Source of the DNA: Neelides folsomi
Lineage: Eukaryota; Arthropoda; Collembola; Neelipleona; Neelidae
NCBI GenBank assembly: GCA_034687125.1
Contig: JAQGBZ010000001.1
Span: forward strand, 434,001 to 498,000
Direction of reading: 5' to 3'
Length of the DNA stretch: 64,000 nt
The notes under the pieces were generated by a model. The model saw only the letters and a list, made by a program, of their open reading frames with translations. It was not told where the DNA came from and ran no database searches. Within the stretch, counting starts at the first letter, position 1, and each line of letters opens with the position of its first letter. Positions 1-12,200 of the stretch are shown one piece after another. The position numbers and the translations under genes are program-made.

Positions 1-3000
1 TATTAAATACTTCCCAAAGGTAGTATTAAACATTGAGCTATTTCTACCCATTTTCCTTTCAATTACTAATACAAATTGGCATTCTACTTCGAGCTCGGGT
101 CTTTTTTCATCTAATAACTCTTTTCATCATCAACATAATTCATTCATTCTTTGGTCCAAGGTGTAAATCCGCCTCTGCACTGCTTCCCCATATTATGTAT
201 ACTTTGATATACGCTGGTCATTCTTCCTTTTTGACTCCAAGTACACACGTTTGACAACGGGATCTGTCATCATTTTCACATCATGTGAAGAGAAAAATTT
301 GATGGGGAATGTCAGCCGTTTCTACACATGTAATATTATAAACATCTCGAATATCTTTTCATTTCTTTTCAAAATTCGGAACACATTTGAATCATTTAAA
401 ATTATCTCTTGCCCATCAACAACGGCGACATGCATTTATAATTATTCCTTATTATATTTCTACTTTAGCTAAAGTGATAAAGAAAGATGAAGTAGCGGGC
501 ACAACTAATGACGAGAGAAATACCATTCACATTTACCTCCTTGTCATCCAACTAATCTCCTTTTTGACTTAAAAATCAAACCCTTCTCTGTTACAAGTGT
601 CATTAAGGTCTTTAGAGCTTCAAGAGTCAAAAATATATTATTTTACAATTTAACATCTTTATATTATTTTTATATCATAAACCAGGATATTCTTAAGTCT
701 TAAACCTAAATAAGAGAATTATTTCAGTTAGAGGATATTAAGAATCTTCAAATCGCATCAAGTTGAATTGATGCCGAATTGAAGCGAATCATTTTTATGT
801 ATCATTTTTTTCTTTCACGCTTCCCTTAATTCAATTCATTAAAAAAATTATCTATATGAACTAATTAAATTGCACAAGGTTCACAAAACTCTTGGAATTA
901 TTACGGAGTGAAGCCAATATTCATTAAAGATAATTTTTCACGGAGATAAGCAATAATAATTATTGTTATAATGGAACAGAGATATGCTCTTATAGTGGTA
1001 TTATCTTATTATCTCTGAGAGGGAATGAAGTTGAAAAAGTATCTTTCACATGGTGAAGAAGATATAAGTATGATATAATGCATGAAATTAGAGTTCCACC
1101 CTTCCAATCCAAAAGTAATAAGGAAAATGGCATTTGCACATAACATCTCAAAGCCGTCAGTCGGCCATCGGAATTTGAACTCGGAAGTGGAAAAGAAGGC
1201 AAATGAGATGAGAAATCCCAGGGAGAGAGTGCATGGGAAAGAAGTTGATTAAATTAACCAATCGTGTATTGAGAACGATTTGGCCAAGATGGGTTTTTAA
1301 ACTTGATGTGGCGAAGAGGCACGTTAATGCACCACCATATCGAGGATGAGCCATAAAAGAATGTGTAGTTGTATTTGCATAATCATAAACTCCGAATCAA
1401 AAATAGTAAAAAAAGAGATGAGAATGTGAGGAGGGAATTAGCCGATCCAATCCGTGGGACCAAAAATGTGCATAATGATAAATGAAGGCGGGATGGGTAA
1501 TAATAAGTAAGTGGCATATGGAAAAAGGAACAGATGAAGACTGTTGGAACTATAATTGTTTATATAGGAAATGCAAGTAGCAATTCCATACTGTATTTTT
1601 ATACTCCCATACTACTGATATTATTTAATATCCTTAATACTGTTTATATGCGTTTTAAGTCTTCTAGTGAAGTTCGATCAGCCCTCACGAAGAGAAAGAA
1701 GAGAGAAAAGGAGTGAAATGAAAAGGCTGTCCCGTCAACTTCTATGACCATCTTCGTTCTCCTCAAAGAATAGGAGACTAATTAGAAAGAGAATATGACC
1801 ACGGACGAGTGACAACATAACAAACAAGTCGTATATTTAATTCACTCACACACACATACAAACAGACAGATCCGGCAAGGATGAGGAAGGACGGTCAACT
1901 GACTCTCCCATTCACACAACAACAAGGGACACAAATGGCTTCACACACTCTCAGATGGATGGACATTGAGAGAGAAATGATTCGTCAAACCTCAAAATGG
2001 TTTAAAACCACAAACGCTATTAAAATTACAAATTCACAGATTCAATCCTCAAATGTGAACAACTTTTCTGTTCAATCTCATCTTTTTTTAAGAACAGAAA
2101 ACCAAAAATTCACGACTATTAAATCAATACGAATGACACATGTATTATAATCTTGAGATTGTAATCTTTTGTTAAATCTCAGTAAAGTGGTGATTTTTTG
2201 ACATTTGCTCAATTTCACCGCTTTTAACATCAAAGGGATAATTCTTTAGAAAAAGAATAATTGACTAACTGGACTTGTCAGATAATAAAATAAATATGTA
2301 AATAAAAAGATTTACATAAAAAGATTTAAATAAATATTATAAGAGAAAAATGAAAGTCAGGAACCTCTCAAAATAATATAACTAAAGGTATATTTTTAAT
2401 ACAAAGGATAGGTCAATAAGCTTTGAACACTATCGCACATTAACAATGGAAATCACCTTCATTGTGGACGAAGAAGCGGAAACAATATTAATGAGAAAGT
2501 GAAGGATTGACAGTAACGAGAATGAGGATGGGTAATTATGTATTATCCCATACCTTAATCCCAAAGAGTCGATAGAAAAGAAATGAACGCCTTTTTGTGA
2601 CAAGACAAATAGTTCTTCTGTATTAGCCTAATCATCTTTTCAAATCCATAATTTTTCTGTATAAATATCGGAATATTTTTATAACGTCATTTTGATAATA
2701 TAATAAAATACTCTCAATATTGATTTTCTTATTTAAAATTTGAATAGGAATTGAAAAGAAGTTAAAGGACCCCTTGAGTTTAAATGATCCCTTTTACTCA
2801 TTTAACTTGGGAGCCCTTCCGAGAAATTCTAGTTTAACTCTCTTTGTTATTCTTGAAGGAGGAAGAAAAGGAACAGATTCGCTCCTCTATTCAAATTAAG
2901 AAAAGTGATGAGCTGGCGAGTTGTGAAGAATTGAGAGCTCTGAATCAACAAAACTCCCAATCCGACTCTTTCCTCAGAATTGAAACCAAATAGGAAGTGG

Positions 3001-3581
3001 ATTGGAATATGCTCACAGAGTTAACCAAATGATTAAAGTTGAATCAGACTCTCAAGTTTCTTCAATGGACCAAGTGTACGAGATTCGTGTACTAACATAA
3101 TATATTTCTCTAGGCGTATCATGCTCTGAGAAAATGAAAATATGCCTACAAAGATCTCCAAAGACCGCGAGGACTTGTAAAAAATGTGTATTATAACAAC
3201 TTTGAATATAAAAAAAATTTCTTGGAATTTTACAAGCAGCGGAAGATGTGCCAGTGCACATACATAATATCCACAACACAGGTGGATAAAAAAATACCGG
3301 CAATGATACAAGAAAAATGAAGACATAATGATAGGTTTTATAGATAGAAGAAACATTATGCAAAAGCAGTTGGACTGTTGTTGTTATATGAAATGAGAAG
3401 GAAATGAGATGCATCTGAATTAATGCAGTGTAAGATGAAGATCTCTTATTGATATTCAGACAAGGGAAAGATCATCGTTGAATGGCGAGGGCATGAATGT
3501 GTGAATGGGCGAAACATGGAAATTGAGACAGGTGAAAAATGAAGGTGGAGAGGAATGCGAAAGAAGGCACATTGGGCTTAC
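1..3581. other. Gene-free left flank, probably ATG16L1 intron
   Basis: I found no exon here on either strand. The last ATG16L1 exon in the window ends with a clean GTAAGC donor at 3581, so this stretch is most simply the start of a long intron (over 3.5 kb) whose acceptor and remaining WD40 exons lie left of position 1. I looked for WD-repeat signatures on the minus strand and saw none. Composition is AT-rich with short scattered open frames that lack family features. Confidence 0.5.
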
Positions 3582-5960
3582 CCTGAGCCGAAGATCATCA
3601 AGTGTCCAGACCCGACAGGCAAAGTCACTCGAAGCTGCGAGAACAAGGGAAGACGCTGGGTCGAAATCCACGCTTAAAATCGCTCCGTTTGATCCCGTCA
3701 GCATTCCCCGCGGCTCGACTCCGCTTATTACGCTTTCCCAGATTTTCACTTTACGGTCAACCCCTCCTGTTGATAGATCATAAATACTTCATAAATAACG
3801 TTCTTCTTTTTTTCTCCCCTCTTCGACATAAATCATAGAGGTAAGGGGAATTCTTGTCGGTACAATGCCATTCCTTATTGCATTTTATGGATGACTAAAT
3901 AAAAAATGAAGGATTTCATTATTTGGATGAGAAGTTATAAGTGTTATAAGTTTATTCTGCTTTTTATGAAGATAATGTATGATTGATATTAAATACACAA
4001 CAATGAATGCTTAAAGCCAACATCAAATGTTTTTATCTGTAATGAAAAAAACCTATGATCAATGAGTTATTAAACCATAAATTACATAATTCGCAAATGC
4101 ATGCATAGGTAGATGCTTTTTTACTAATATTTTTACGCGAATAAAATATTCCTATAATACACAACAATTAAATTAGATTTAAATATTGATGAGATAATAT
4201 TAAATATAAGATAGATACTTACGAGTACTCGTAGTAGAGTAAGTTTATGACTGTTTATGTATGATTACGTAGAAGATACAATATACCTTTTTTATTTGTT
4301 ACCCTTTTTTAGAAATTGTTCTATTATACTACTTATAGTTTTTAAAAGCTCATTTAAGTGTGTAAGTATTTTAATAATGATGCTAACAATAGGATAAATT
4401 AACTTACTATGTGAATAGCGCATTTTTTTTAATATTCCTATTTTTGTTCAAAACTACCTGTTGCAAAATGTCTCCCATTTAAACTCCATCGAACTGCATT
4501 GACTTCGCTTTCATGAGCATCCTACAATGGGAGTGTTCAATATATTTTCCACGTTTGAAAAATTAGGATCAAATACTTTAAAACAATTTTACGAAGGCTT
4601 ACAAATTTGTCGGATGCAGTAGTTGGTACAACACAATGAACGGCTAGAGATGGCATATATCCTCTGTCTGATGGAACAATTGGGGGTGCTGTCGAAGGTG
4701 TCAAGTTAACATTCTTGATTTCCGCTGCAGCTTCTTCTAAATCTTTTTGAACTCTTGCTTGTTTTTTCCTATTTAAATTGTATTTTTAATTGAAACTTGA
4801 TATTAACTTGATATTTTTATTAATGAATAAATTGTTTTACGTGTACTTGACAAAATTTTCATTTTCTTGATTCATGATGTCTGCGTGTTTCGCTTTTATT
4901 TCGATGAATCGTTGTACCAATTCTTTGTTTTCGGATACGATTCTTACTTGATCCTTTTCTAATGAACTAAATGCGAGATGAAGGGCTTGGTGCTCGTCAC
5001 GTAGTAATTCATTTGTGGCTTCTAACCTGTAAGACAATTTTAATCATCAATTTACTAATTATTTCATGAAATAGTGTTGGATGTTTATCTGCCTCAGTTG
5101 ATTTATAATTAACGTTTAACTTGATATTTACTGTGAAAATATATTTAGTTAATTACGCTTTAAGTTTATCTTGCAGAGAATTAACTTGCTCTTCTAAATC
5201 GGCACATTTTGCTACAGATTCTGCACATTGGCTCTGTGAATTTGCAAGCTCTTCTTCAGTTTGGGCTAACTTGGTTTTTAACTCTAAAACTTTAGCTGCG
5301 GTTTCTCCTTTTTTCCTTAAATGATTTGTCAATTCTTCCTGTAGAACTCGAATTCTCTATATAAGCCAAATAAAATCTTTTGAGAAAATGGAATTAAAAA
5401 TTGATGATTATGTAAAACTTAATAGTTGAAGAGTCGCTTTAACCAAAAATATAACATGTAAGTATATTAACATATAAATATTATTTACTTGAGAGTAAAT
5501 ATTTTGTATAAATATTTTGTATTCACCTGTTCCTTTTCACCTAAATCACTCGAAGATTCACTCTCAATCCCAGGTGATACAATAGAACCACGCTGGACTT
5601 GTAAGCTTAAACGAAGGTTCTCTGCCCTAACAGCAGCCCAATTTTCAAACAATCGTTCATCTGAAACATTCAATAATTTTACAAATTACTCTCTGACAAT
5701 TACGAGTGTTCAACAAACTTTAAATACAATAATTATTATTCTGATGACGTTAATTAAATATTAAAATTTAATTTATCCTTACGATGTTGAAATATTTCAT
5801 GGAAAGCTTTGTTTTCCCTAATGTCTCTTTGATGAATCAAATTTAATATCTTTTCTTTAAAGTCTCCTTTAAACTCTTGACGTTTCGTCTCCAGTTTGGG
5901 ATCTTTTTGATGAACATTCATTTCTGAAATTAAGAAGTCGTTAATTAAATCGTTTAACAT
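3582..5960 (-). CDS. ATG16L1: ATG16L1-like autophagy protein, 5' part (7 exons, 369 codons)
   Basis: ATG16L1 family proteins bind ATG5-ATG12 and direct LC3/ATG8 lipidation at the forming autophagosome. Exons in coding order: 5783-5960, 5527-5660, 5157-5356, 4847-5026, 4603-4768, 4458-4521 and 3582-3766. All junctions are GT-AG and keep frame. The N-terminus has the ATG5-binding helix pattern (LIHQRDIRENKAFHEIF). It is followed by a long coiled coil (ELTNHLRKKGETAAKVLELK, then LAFSSLEKDQ and ENKELVQRF), a linker starting KKKQARVQKDLEEAAAE, and WD40 repeats (DAHESEVNAVRW; GGVDRKVKIWES; LLxASSDFACRVWTLDDLRLR-like). The order and spacing match the family. The first Met at 5960 was chosen because no earlier in-frame start was seen; Met at 5918 is an alternative. 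The gene is 3'-incomplete: about five WD repeats are missing beyond the left edge. It is transcribed divergently from golgin-45. Confidence 0.93.
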
Positions 5961-6326
5961 TAGTGTAATAATAAGGAGTAATAATGCAACTTTATAACAA
6001 TTTGATTGTACTTACTTAAATGAGATTTAGTGGCAATTCAAAGCTACTCAAATATTTGTAGACCACTTGATCCTGACCAATTTTACTTTCACTTGAAATT
6101 GTAAAAAGAGGAAACGGAAAATACTAATAAAAGGACTTCAGTGGCAAAGTTTGACTGCTAATGGCTTCATTAAGACAACCTATTTCCCCTTGAACTAATT
6201 AAGAGAAATAATGATATGAGGTGATTCATAATAATTAGTAATTGATATGAAAGTAAAAGTTTAGTTTTTAAATAATTAGTGATTGGAGAATTGGAGACGA
6301 AGAACAAGGAATTTGAAGATTCTCTC

Positions 6327-6332
6327 CACGTG
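6327..6332. promoter_or_regulatory. E-box / CLEAR-like element
   Basis: CACGTG lies 367 bp upstream of the ATG16L1 start codon. Read on the ATG16L1 strand the context is GTCACGTGGA, close to the CLEAR consensus bound by TFEB/MITF factors, which regulate autophagy genes in animals. Motif match is seen; binding is inferred. Confidence 0.4.
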
Positions 6333-6356
6333 ACTCTTTCCCACACATTCATCGAG

Positions 6357-6364
6357 TGACGTCA
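6357..6364. promoter_or_regulatory. Perfect CRE palindrome
   Basis: TGACGTCA is the full-length cAMP response element bound by CREB/ATF dimers. It sits 25 bp from the E-box, in the divergent promoter, about 155 bp upstream of the golgin-45 ATG. This position is typical of a proximal promoter element. Confidence 0.5.
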
Positions 6365-6517
6365 AATTACAGGTTCACTTCACTTCACTCGCTCTTGGGA
6401 TCTACTTTTTATTTTAACCTAGTTTTAAAGATAAAGACTCCTTATCCTTAATCCTTTATTACGAATATTAAAGATACAAAAATTGCGTCCACAATTATCA
6501 ATTTCGTTTCCTCTAAG

Positions 6518-8101
6518 ATGGGAAACTTACTCGAAAGCGATGCTTCTTCAGAGAGTGACACCGAAAACAAATCTCGATTGAAATTAGAACGTAAGTCCTT
6601 ACTTTCACAATTAAAGTATTTAGAATTACATTTATGTTAAGTAATCCTCAACCATATTGTGATTTGCACACACATGGATTAAATTATTTAACATGATGTT
6701 ATTAAAATGAACAACTTGGGCTATATTTTCTATATTTCTATGTTCTGTTTTGATAAACAGAAAAACACTTTTATAACTATCACCAAGTTTGTACCTAACT
6801 ATTTATTTACAACATATTAATTATTAATGTACTTCTTATATATTTTAGACGGCTTAGTCAGAACCGAAGGAGATGGGATGGAGTGTGATGAAACAAAATC
6901 GTTCAGTTCTTCGGGTACAAACTCTTCAGGTAAACAATGATCTAATTAAGTGTTCACACTTAAGTAGGTGAAAATTTTGTAACATTTGATAATTTATACA
7001 TAAATAATAATTCGAATCGAATTAAATTTTACAGATATTCTATTAACCAAAGAAGTCGAAGTAAAATCATCGAATCCTCCTCCTATATTTCAAAAAACAG
7101 CCTCACTCTCATCTTTCGATGTATCGAAGAAATGTGCTACTGAATCTCCGAGGTGTCTTCCACCTCGTGATCAATTAATCCCTTTGAGGCCAAAGTCATC
7201 CACTGGATCTGTTAGTGAAAAATTAAACCAAATATTACCGATGGGATCTAAACAAAGGTAATTTTAATAAACTGACATAATATTAAATTGACATAATATT
7301 CATTTGTAATAATTTCCGTTTTTTATTTTATTTTGAAATGTCATTTTATTGCCTTTTTATAGGGATCCCAAATTCGTGCCTTATGAACCTTATAAAGGAG
7401 CTGTTAGGTCCATGACAGACAACAGAGGAATCAAAGCTCAAATGAAGAAAATTCAATTAGAATTAGAAGGCCCAAGCAATATGAATTTCCCACAACTCAA
7501 AGAAGCCCAAGAAGGACTTTTGACCCTCAACCTGCAGAGAACGATGGTCAAAAGTCCACACAGAGTTCCTAGCAATAAATTAGAAATAGAACAGGACCAT
7601 TCGACTACATTACTTAAAGAGAGGCTAAAGATGAGCGAGAGAGACATTAAAGAAATTCAAGCGGAAAATGTTCGATTGAAGAAACTCCTCGTAGATTCTC
7701 TTGCAGGGGCTGGTCCTCTGGTCTTAGCCGATGAAATCCGCCGAGCCTCGTTGAATATTAAATGCCAAGGAGCGAATGACTCTGTAGGAATTAATGCGCA
7801 TTCAATTAACGAATCTTTCGATAATCTGTCTGATGAGATTGAAGTTTGGAGGTCAAAGTTTTTATCTTCCTGCGTCTTGGTGGATAAACTCACAAAGGAC
7901 AATCATAATTTGACGATCGAGTTGACCGATGCTTTCAACCTTTTTAAAGAAGTTAAGAATTCCACTCAGCTGACACCCAAATTATTTGATGAAATCAATC
8001 GATGGATTAAGTCACAAAATGTTTCGTACAAGATGACCTCAACAAGTCCTTTAGAGGAAGAAGACAACGAGGGAAGTGAGAATTATTATTACAACAACTG
8101 A
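6518..8101 (+). CDS. BLZF1: Golgin-45 (BLZF1) homologue, 371 aa, 4 exons
   Basis: Golgin-45 is a coiled-coil Golgi matrix protein that in vertebrates partners RAB2 and GRASP55. Exons are 6518-6590, 6849-6929, 7035-7257 and 7363-8101; every junction is GT-AG and the frame closes at TGA 8099-8101. The N-terminus is acidic and serine-rich (MGNLLESDASSESD), then comes a PYEPYKGAV segment, then a coiled coil with NVRLKKLLVDSLAG. The signature EVWRSKFLSSCVLVDKLT lies near residues 300-317 and matches the vertebrate WRSKFLASRVMADELT segment. The protein ends SENYYYNN. Thus it lacks the Cys-rich C-terminus (NHCRGELIAL type) that in mammals contacts GRASP55. A possible donor (GTGAGA, about 8077) just before the stop could allow another 3' exon, but none was recognised. 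Confidence 0.88.
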
Positions 8102-9285
8102 GAAGATTAATTTCTTTATTAATTCTCCCACCCGATGTGCTATTACTGGTTAGTTGCCCACATCATTTGGTTATCATTTTATTTGTTTAAATTTAACAAC
8201 AAAGTCGCGTTTATGATATTTTCAAATCAGGTTTTGATAATTAACGCATCTTGAGTAATTTAATTGTTAAATATTTTAGCAATTACAATATAATTATAAT
8301 TACGATAATTAGTAAAATATTTTAAACATTTATAAACTCTCAGGTTGTTCTATTAAGTTCGATATCTACAGTTTGTAGTAGCCTCTCTTAACCTTAACAT
8401 TATACAATGATTAATAATTATTATAACATAAATACAACATTTACATGTATACACTTCATTTACAATAGAATTAACAATTAATAATTGTATACAATGATGC
8501 TTAAAATTTGCAAAGTAATTCGCTCAAAAGTTTTATATAATTGAAATATTTTTGATTAAAATTTAAAATGGTACAATTTCCTTTTCTTTTCATATTTTTC
8601 ATCAAACTTAAAAATTAATTGATTATTAACGATTAGTTTAAACTTTTTATAGATTTTACGTTAGTTGAGAAAATAAATGTACTTTTGAATTTCTATATAA
8701 GTTATGCTTACAGTGACTGATTTAAGTCTATTAGAGCAATTTTCATTATTGTAATTTTAAGCTGTTTCAGTTTTTGCGATATTTAAGATTAATAAGAATA
8801 GGTGCTATCAAAGATATAAATCTAATCAAAGTTTTTCATCAATGATGTAGAAATATTGTATACCCTATGTATTAGGTAATATTTATTATTGAGAGATTTT
8901 GTAAAACCCATTAACACTTGGCATTTAAACAATTTCACTTTAATTCGACTCTACCGTTTTTGTAATAAATAGAATATAGAAATAAGATATACTGAGTATA
9001 GTAATCCCATTCTAAATTATTGACGTTATTTTAGTTTCTATTTTTGCCTTAATGTATGTACATGCAGGTTTACTTATTTTTATTATAATTTCATGAGTTA
9101 TTAAAAAGCGACCATCGTGGATCATCAAGTGACCATTTATCGCGAAAATCGCTTAAATACATTAAATTCTTTTAATTACTGAAACATCATTAAAGTCCAT
9201 TAATAATTCGGCTAGTCCCAAGTAGTACCTTTGGATTAAATGTAAGTAATATGTGATATAGTGTGCACGTAATGAGAAGTTGAGT
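8102..9285. other. Convergent 3' flanks of golgin-45 and the LIM gene
   Basis: This strongly AT-rich spacer separates two genes that end facing each other. It should hold both 3' UTRs. AATAAA-like strings occur but none is placed convincingly for either gene. No additional coding frame is supported. Confidence 0.5.
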
Positions 9286-12200
9286 TCAGTAGTTTCTGGC
9301 AATTGATTTGTATTCCTCTTTGACCATGACACTTTCGAAGTTCTGGAGATTGTTAGGGAATTTCCCATTGGGAATTCCAAGCTGTTGGTACGAAACTGCA
9401 GGTGACGGGGATCGAGTGTCGTTCATAGTTTGCCTTGAGACCGACCTTTGATGATCCACCGAGATGGGCGAAAGTTGAGAATGGTTATGATTGTGGTGGT
9501 GGCCGTCGTGGTGAAATCCGTTCGACTTCTCGCTCCCGTCCACAATGATCTCAGACTCAATGGACCGAGGTGACGCGTTTGACATCGACGTAGGGGGTCT
9601 GATTTGATCCCAGTTGTTCATGTTCGTGCTGCTTTGGGTCTTCTTGTACACGAATTGCGACGTCCAGGCCGTGTCCCGGGTGGATCTATTGAAATATTGG
9701 TCTTGGGCCCTTCGCATCTTCACACAATCGGGGCACATTCGAGCGTGATAATGCTCATAGCAGTAAGGCTCATTGTTCAGCTCGTAAAAAGATTTTTCCT
9801 CAAGAAGACAGTTGCAGTCTTTGCACCTAAATCCCAAAGATTGGCATTAGAGGACATTGGGTATTTGCAGCTTAAACATGTTAGTGCTTAATACAGAATG
9901 CTCTGTATGTTAGTGCTTTGAGTGAATTCCTATTAAATTGTTAAAATATTTTCAATGTTTTGATGGTCAGCCAATTACTCATTAATTGGTAGGGAGAAAG
10001 TGGCAATGAGAACATTGATAAGTGAGAGGAATGTGTATTAGTTTTCATAGGAGAATGAGGATGAATTGTATAGGAGTTGGAACAACTCACCTGAAGCAAT
10101 TATTATGCCAATCAGATCCGAGAGCGTTGAGGCAGAAACTTTCCTTGATGGGTTTCTGACATCCTCGGCACTTTGGTGAAAACAAGTTGTGCCAGTCATC
10201 AAAACAATAAGCTGAAATTGTTCAAAGTTTTACAACATTTTAAAAATAATTTATCTCCCAAGACCTTGAACTCTTTTTTCCTCATTCTCATCACGTTTGG
10301 GTTGAAAGTCATTGGAAAGGATTAAGTTTGATAACTAATTGAGAAAGGGAGTTTTTGGAACGCGAGTCGGAATGATGGAATGAATTGTAAATATTTGAAA
10401 TGTCCTTAAAGCAACTTATACGGAGCAATAATGAGACAAAGAGAGCTTGTCTGTGAATTCGTGAATTGTCATGTTCAAGTGCTAACCTTTTCCATCTTGC
10501 TCATAAAAGCCCCCATCGTAAAGTTGTTTTTTGCAAACTTCGCACTTGAAACATCCAGGGTGATATTGACGTCCGAGAGCTGACAATGCTTTCTGATTTG
10601 ACAATAGAAATTATAAATAAGATTCAATACTGACATTGAGCCAGTCAATCAAATAATGTTACAAGTTCAAATAGATAAAAGGAAATTCCTCTAACCTCAA
10701 TGACAGGCTTGTTACATGTTGCACATTTAGGGAAAAAGTCGTTGTAGTAATCGTACTCGCAATAAGGCAAACCTATTCAAATAATAAATTTTTTACTCAT
10801 TTAACAAATGTTGGTACCTACCCATTTTTATTAACTTAATAAGCTTGTGTTTATAAGAATTTAGACTTTATATAAATAATTGAATTTTTACCATCCTTCT
10901 CAAAGAACTTATTCGGATCAAGAACCACTCCACATTTTGTGCACTTGAAATGATTGGGATGCCAATCCTTTCCTTGTGCTACAACTTTGGCGCCCTTCAA
11001 AAGTCAACAAGTCAAGTTTAGAAACTTTCGGAAATAACATCGTGTTTAATCTTACAGTGATTGGCTGCTTGCATCCAGCACATTTAGGAGAAAATAAATC
11101 ATGGAAATCTCGCTCTATAAAATCCAATGATAATTATTGATTCGTAAGATAAACATGAATTGGAAGACTTTTGATTGGGATGAACGAAAAAGAAAAAAAC
11201 TAATAAATTCTTAGAACTATCAATTAATTTATTTATTATATATAATTTAATTAATTGACGCATTTGTTTACCACAATATGGGTTGTTGTCCTTTTCAAAA
11301 TATTTTTGTGGGCTGAGAACAATTCCACATTTAGTGCACCTGTTTAAGAAAGAGTTAACATTCCGCATTAATAAATCCATTAGCATGTCATAATGCAATA
11401 ATTTATTTTACTTGGCTACTCATATTAGTCGTTGAAATTGTAATTGTTGGAATGGTAGATATATTGAAAATCAGAAAAACATGAATATTAGAATAACTTA
11501 CTTGAAGCAGTGAGGATGATATTCTTTGTTGCACGCACTGACTTTCTTTCCCTAGAGAAGAGATTGTTTTATAACGATTATTGTTCAAAGGACTGATTTT
11601 AACTTACATCAACAATAGGTTGTTTACACGTGTGACATTTTGGAGAGAAAAGATCATGAAAGTCCTTTTCTAAAATTTCATATTTCCATCAAATACATTT
11701 TCATATTACCTTTATTCCTTTATAATCAATATTTTATTATTCGAATACCGCAATATGGTTTGTTGTCCCTTTCGAAGAAATTCTTCGGATTAAGCATACA
11801 GTGGCATTTGGTGCATCTTGATATTTAAATTCAAAAATTAATTTTCATTTATAATAAGTTGCATTTAGGATTGATTTTAAATAGGTAGGTATAATATGGA
11901 GTAATTACTTGAAGCATTTTGGATGCCATTCGTGGCCCATTGCGACAACTTTGTTTTTCTAAAGAAAAGTTGCATTTTCATAACTTTTTCTTGAATTATT
12001 TTCCTTATTTAATATAAAAAACAAGTTTTTGATTTATGGGATATCGAACTTACATCTGTAATAGGACTTTTGCATCCGTGACATCTTGGAGAGAAAAGAT
12101 CGTGAAAGTCGTGTTCTGGAAAATAAGAGAAAGGTTGAAATGTTTGCAGATAAATGCAATTAAACATAGAGTAAATAAAAGTGAATGTGGATTGTCTTTA

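Larger units (their letters stand above)
5961..6517. promoter_or_regulatory. Shared divergent promoter region, ATG16L1 / golgin-45
   Basis: This is the 557-bp spacer between two oppositely oriented start codons. It contains an E-box CACGTG at 6327-6332 (minus-strand context GTCACGTGGA, 8 of 10 positions of the GTCACGTGAC CLEAR consensus). It also has a perfect palindromic CRE, TGACGTCA, at 6357-6364. Divergent arrangement and the motifs are seen directly; promoter function is inferred. Transcription starts and 5' UTR lengths are unknown. Confidence 0.6.

Noticed and set aside
2064..2101. 10-bp inverted repeat TTTTCTGTTC / GAACAGAAAA with an 18-nt loop
   Set aside because: Simple A/T-rich arms in an AT-rich presumed intron; expected by chance at this scale and without context.
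9604..9891. Plus-strand open frame opposite the last LIM exon
   Set aside because: Antisense shadow of the LIM8 and tail coding sequence.
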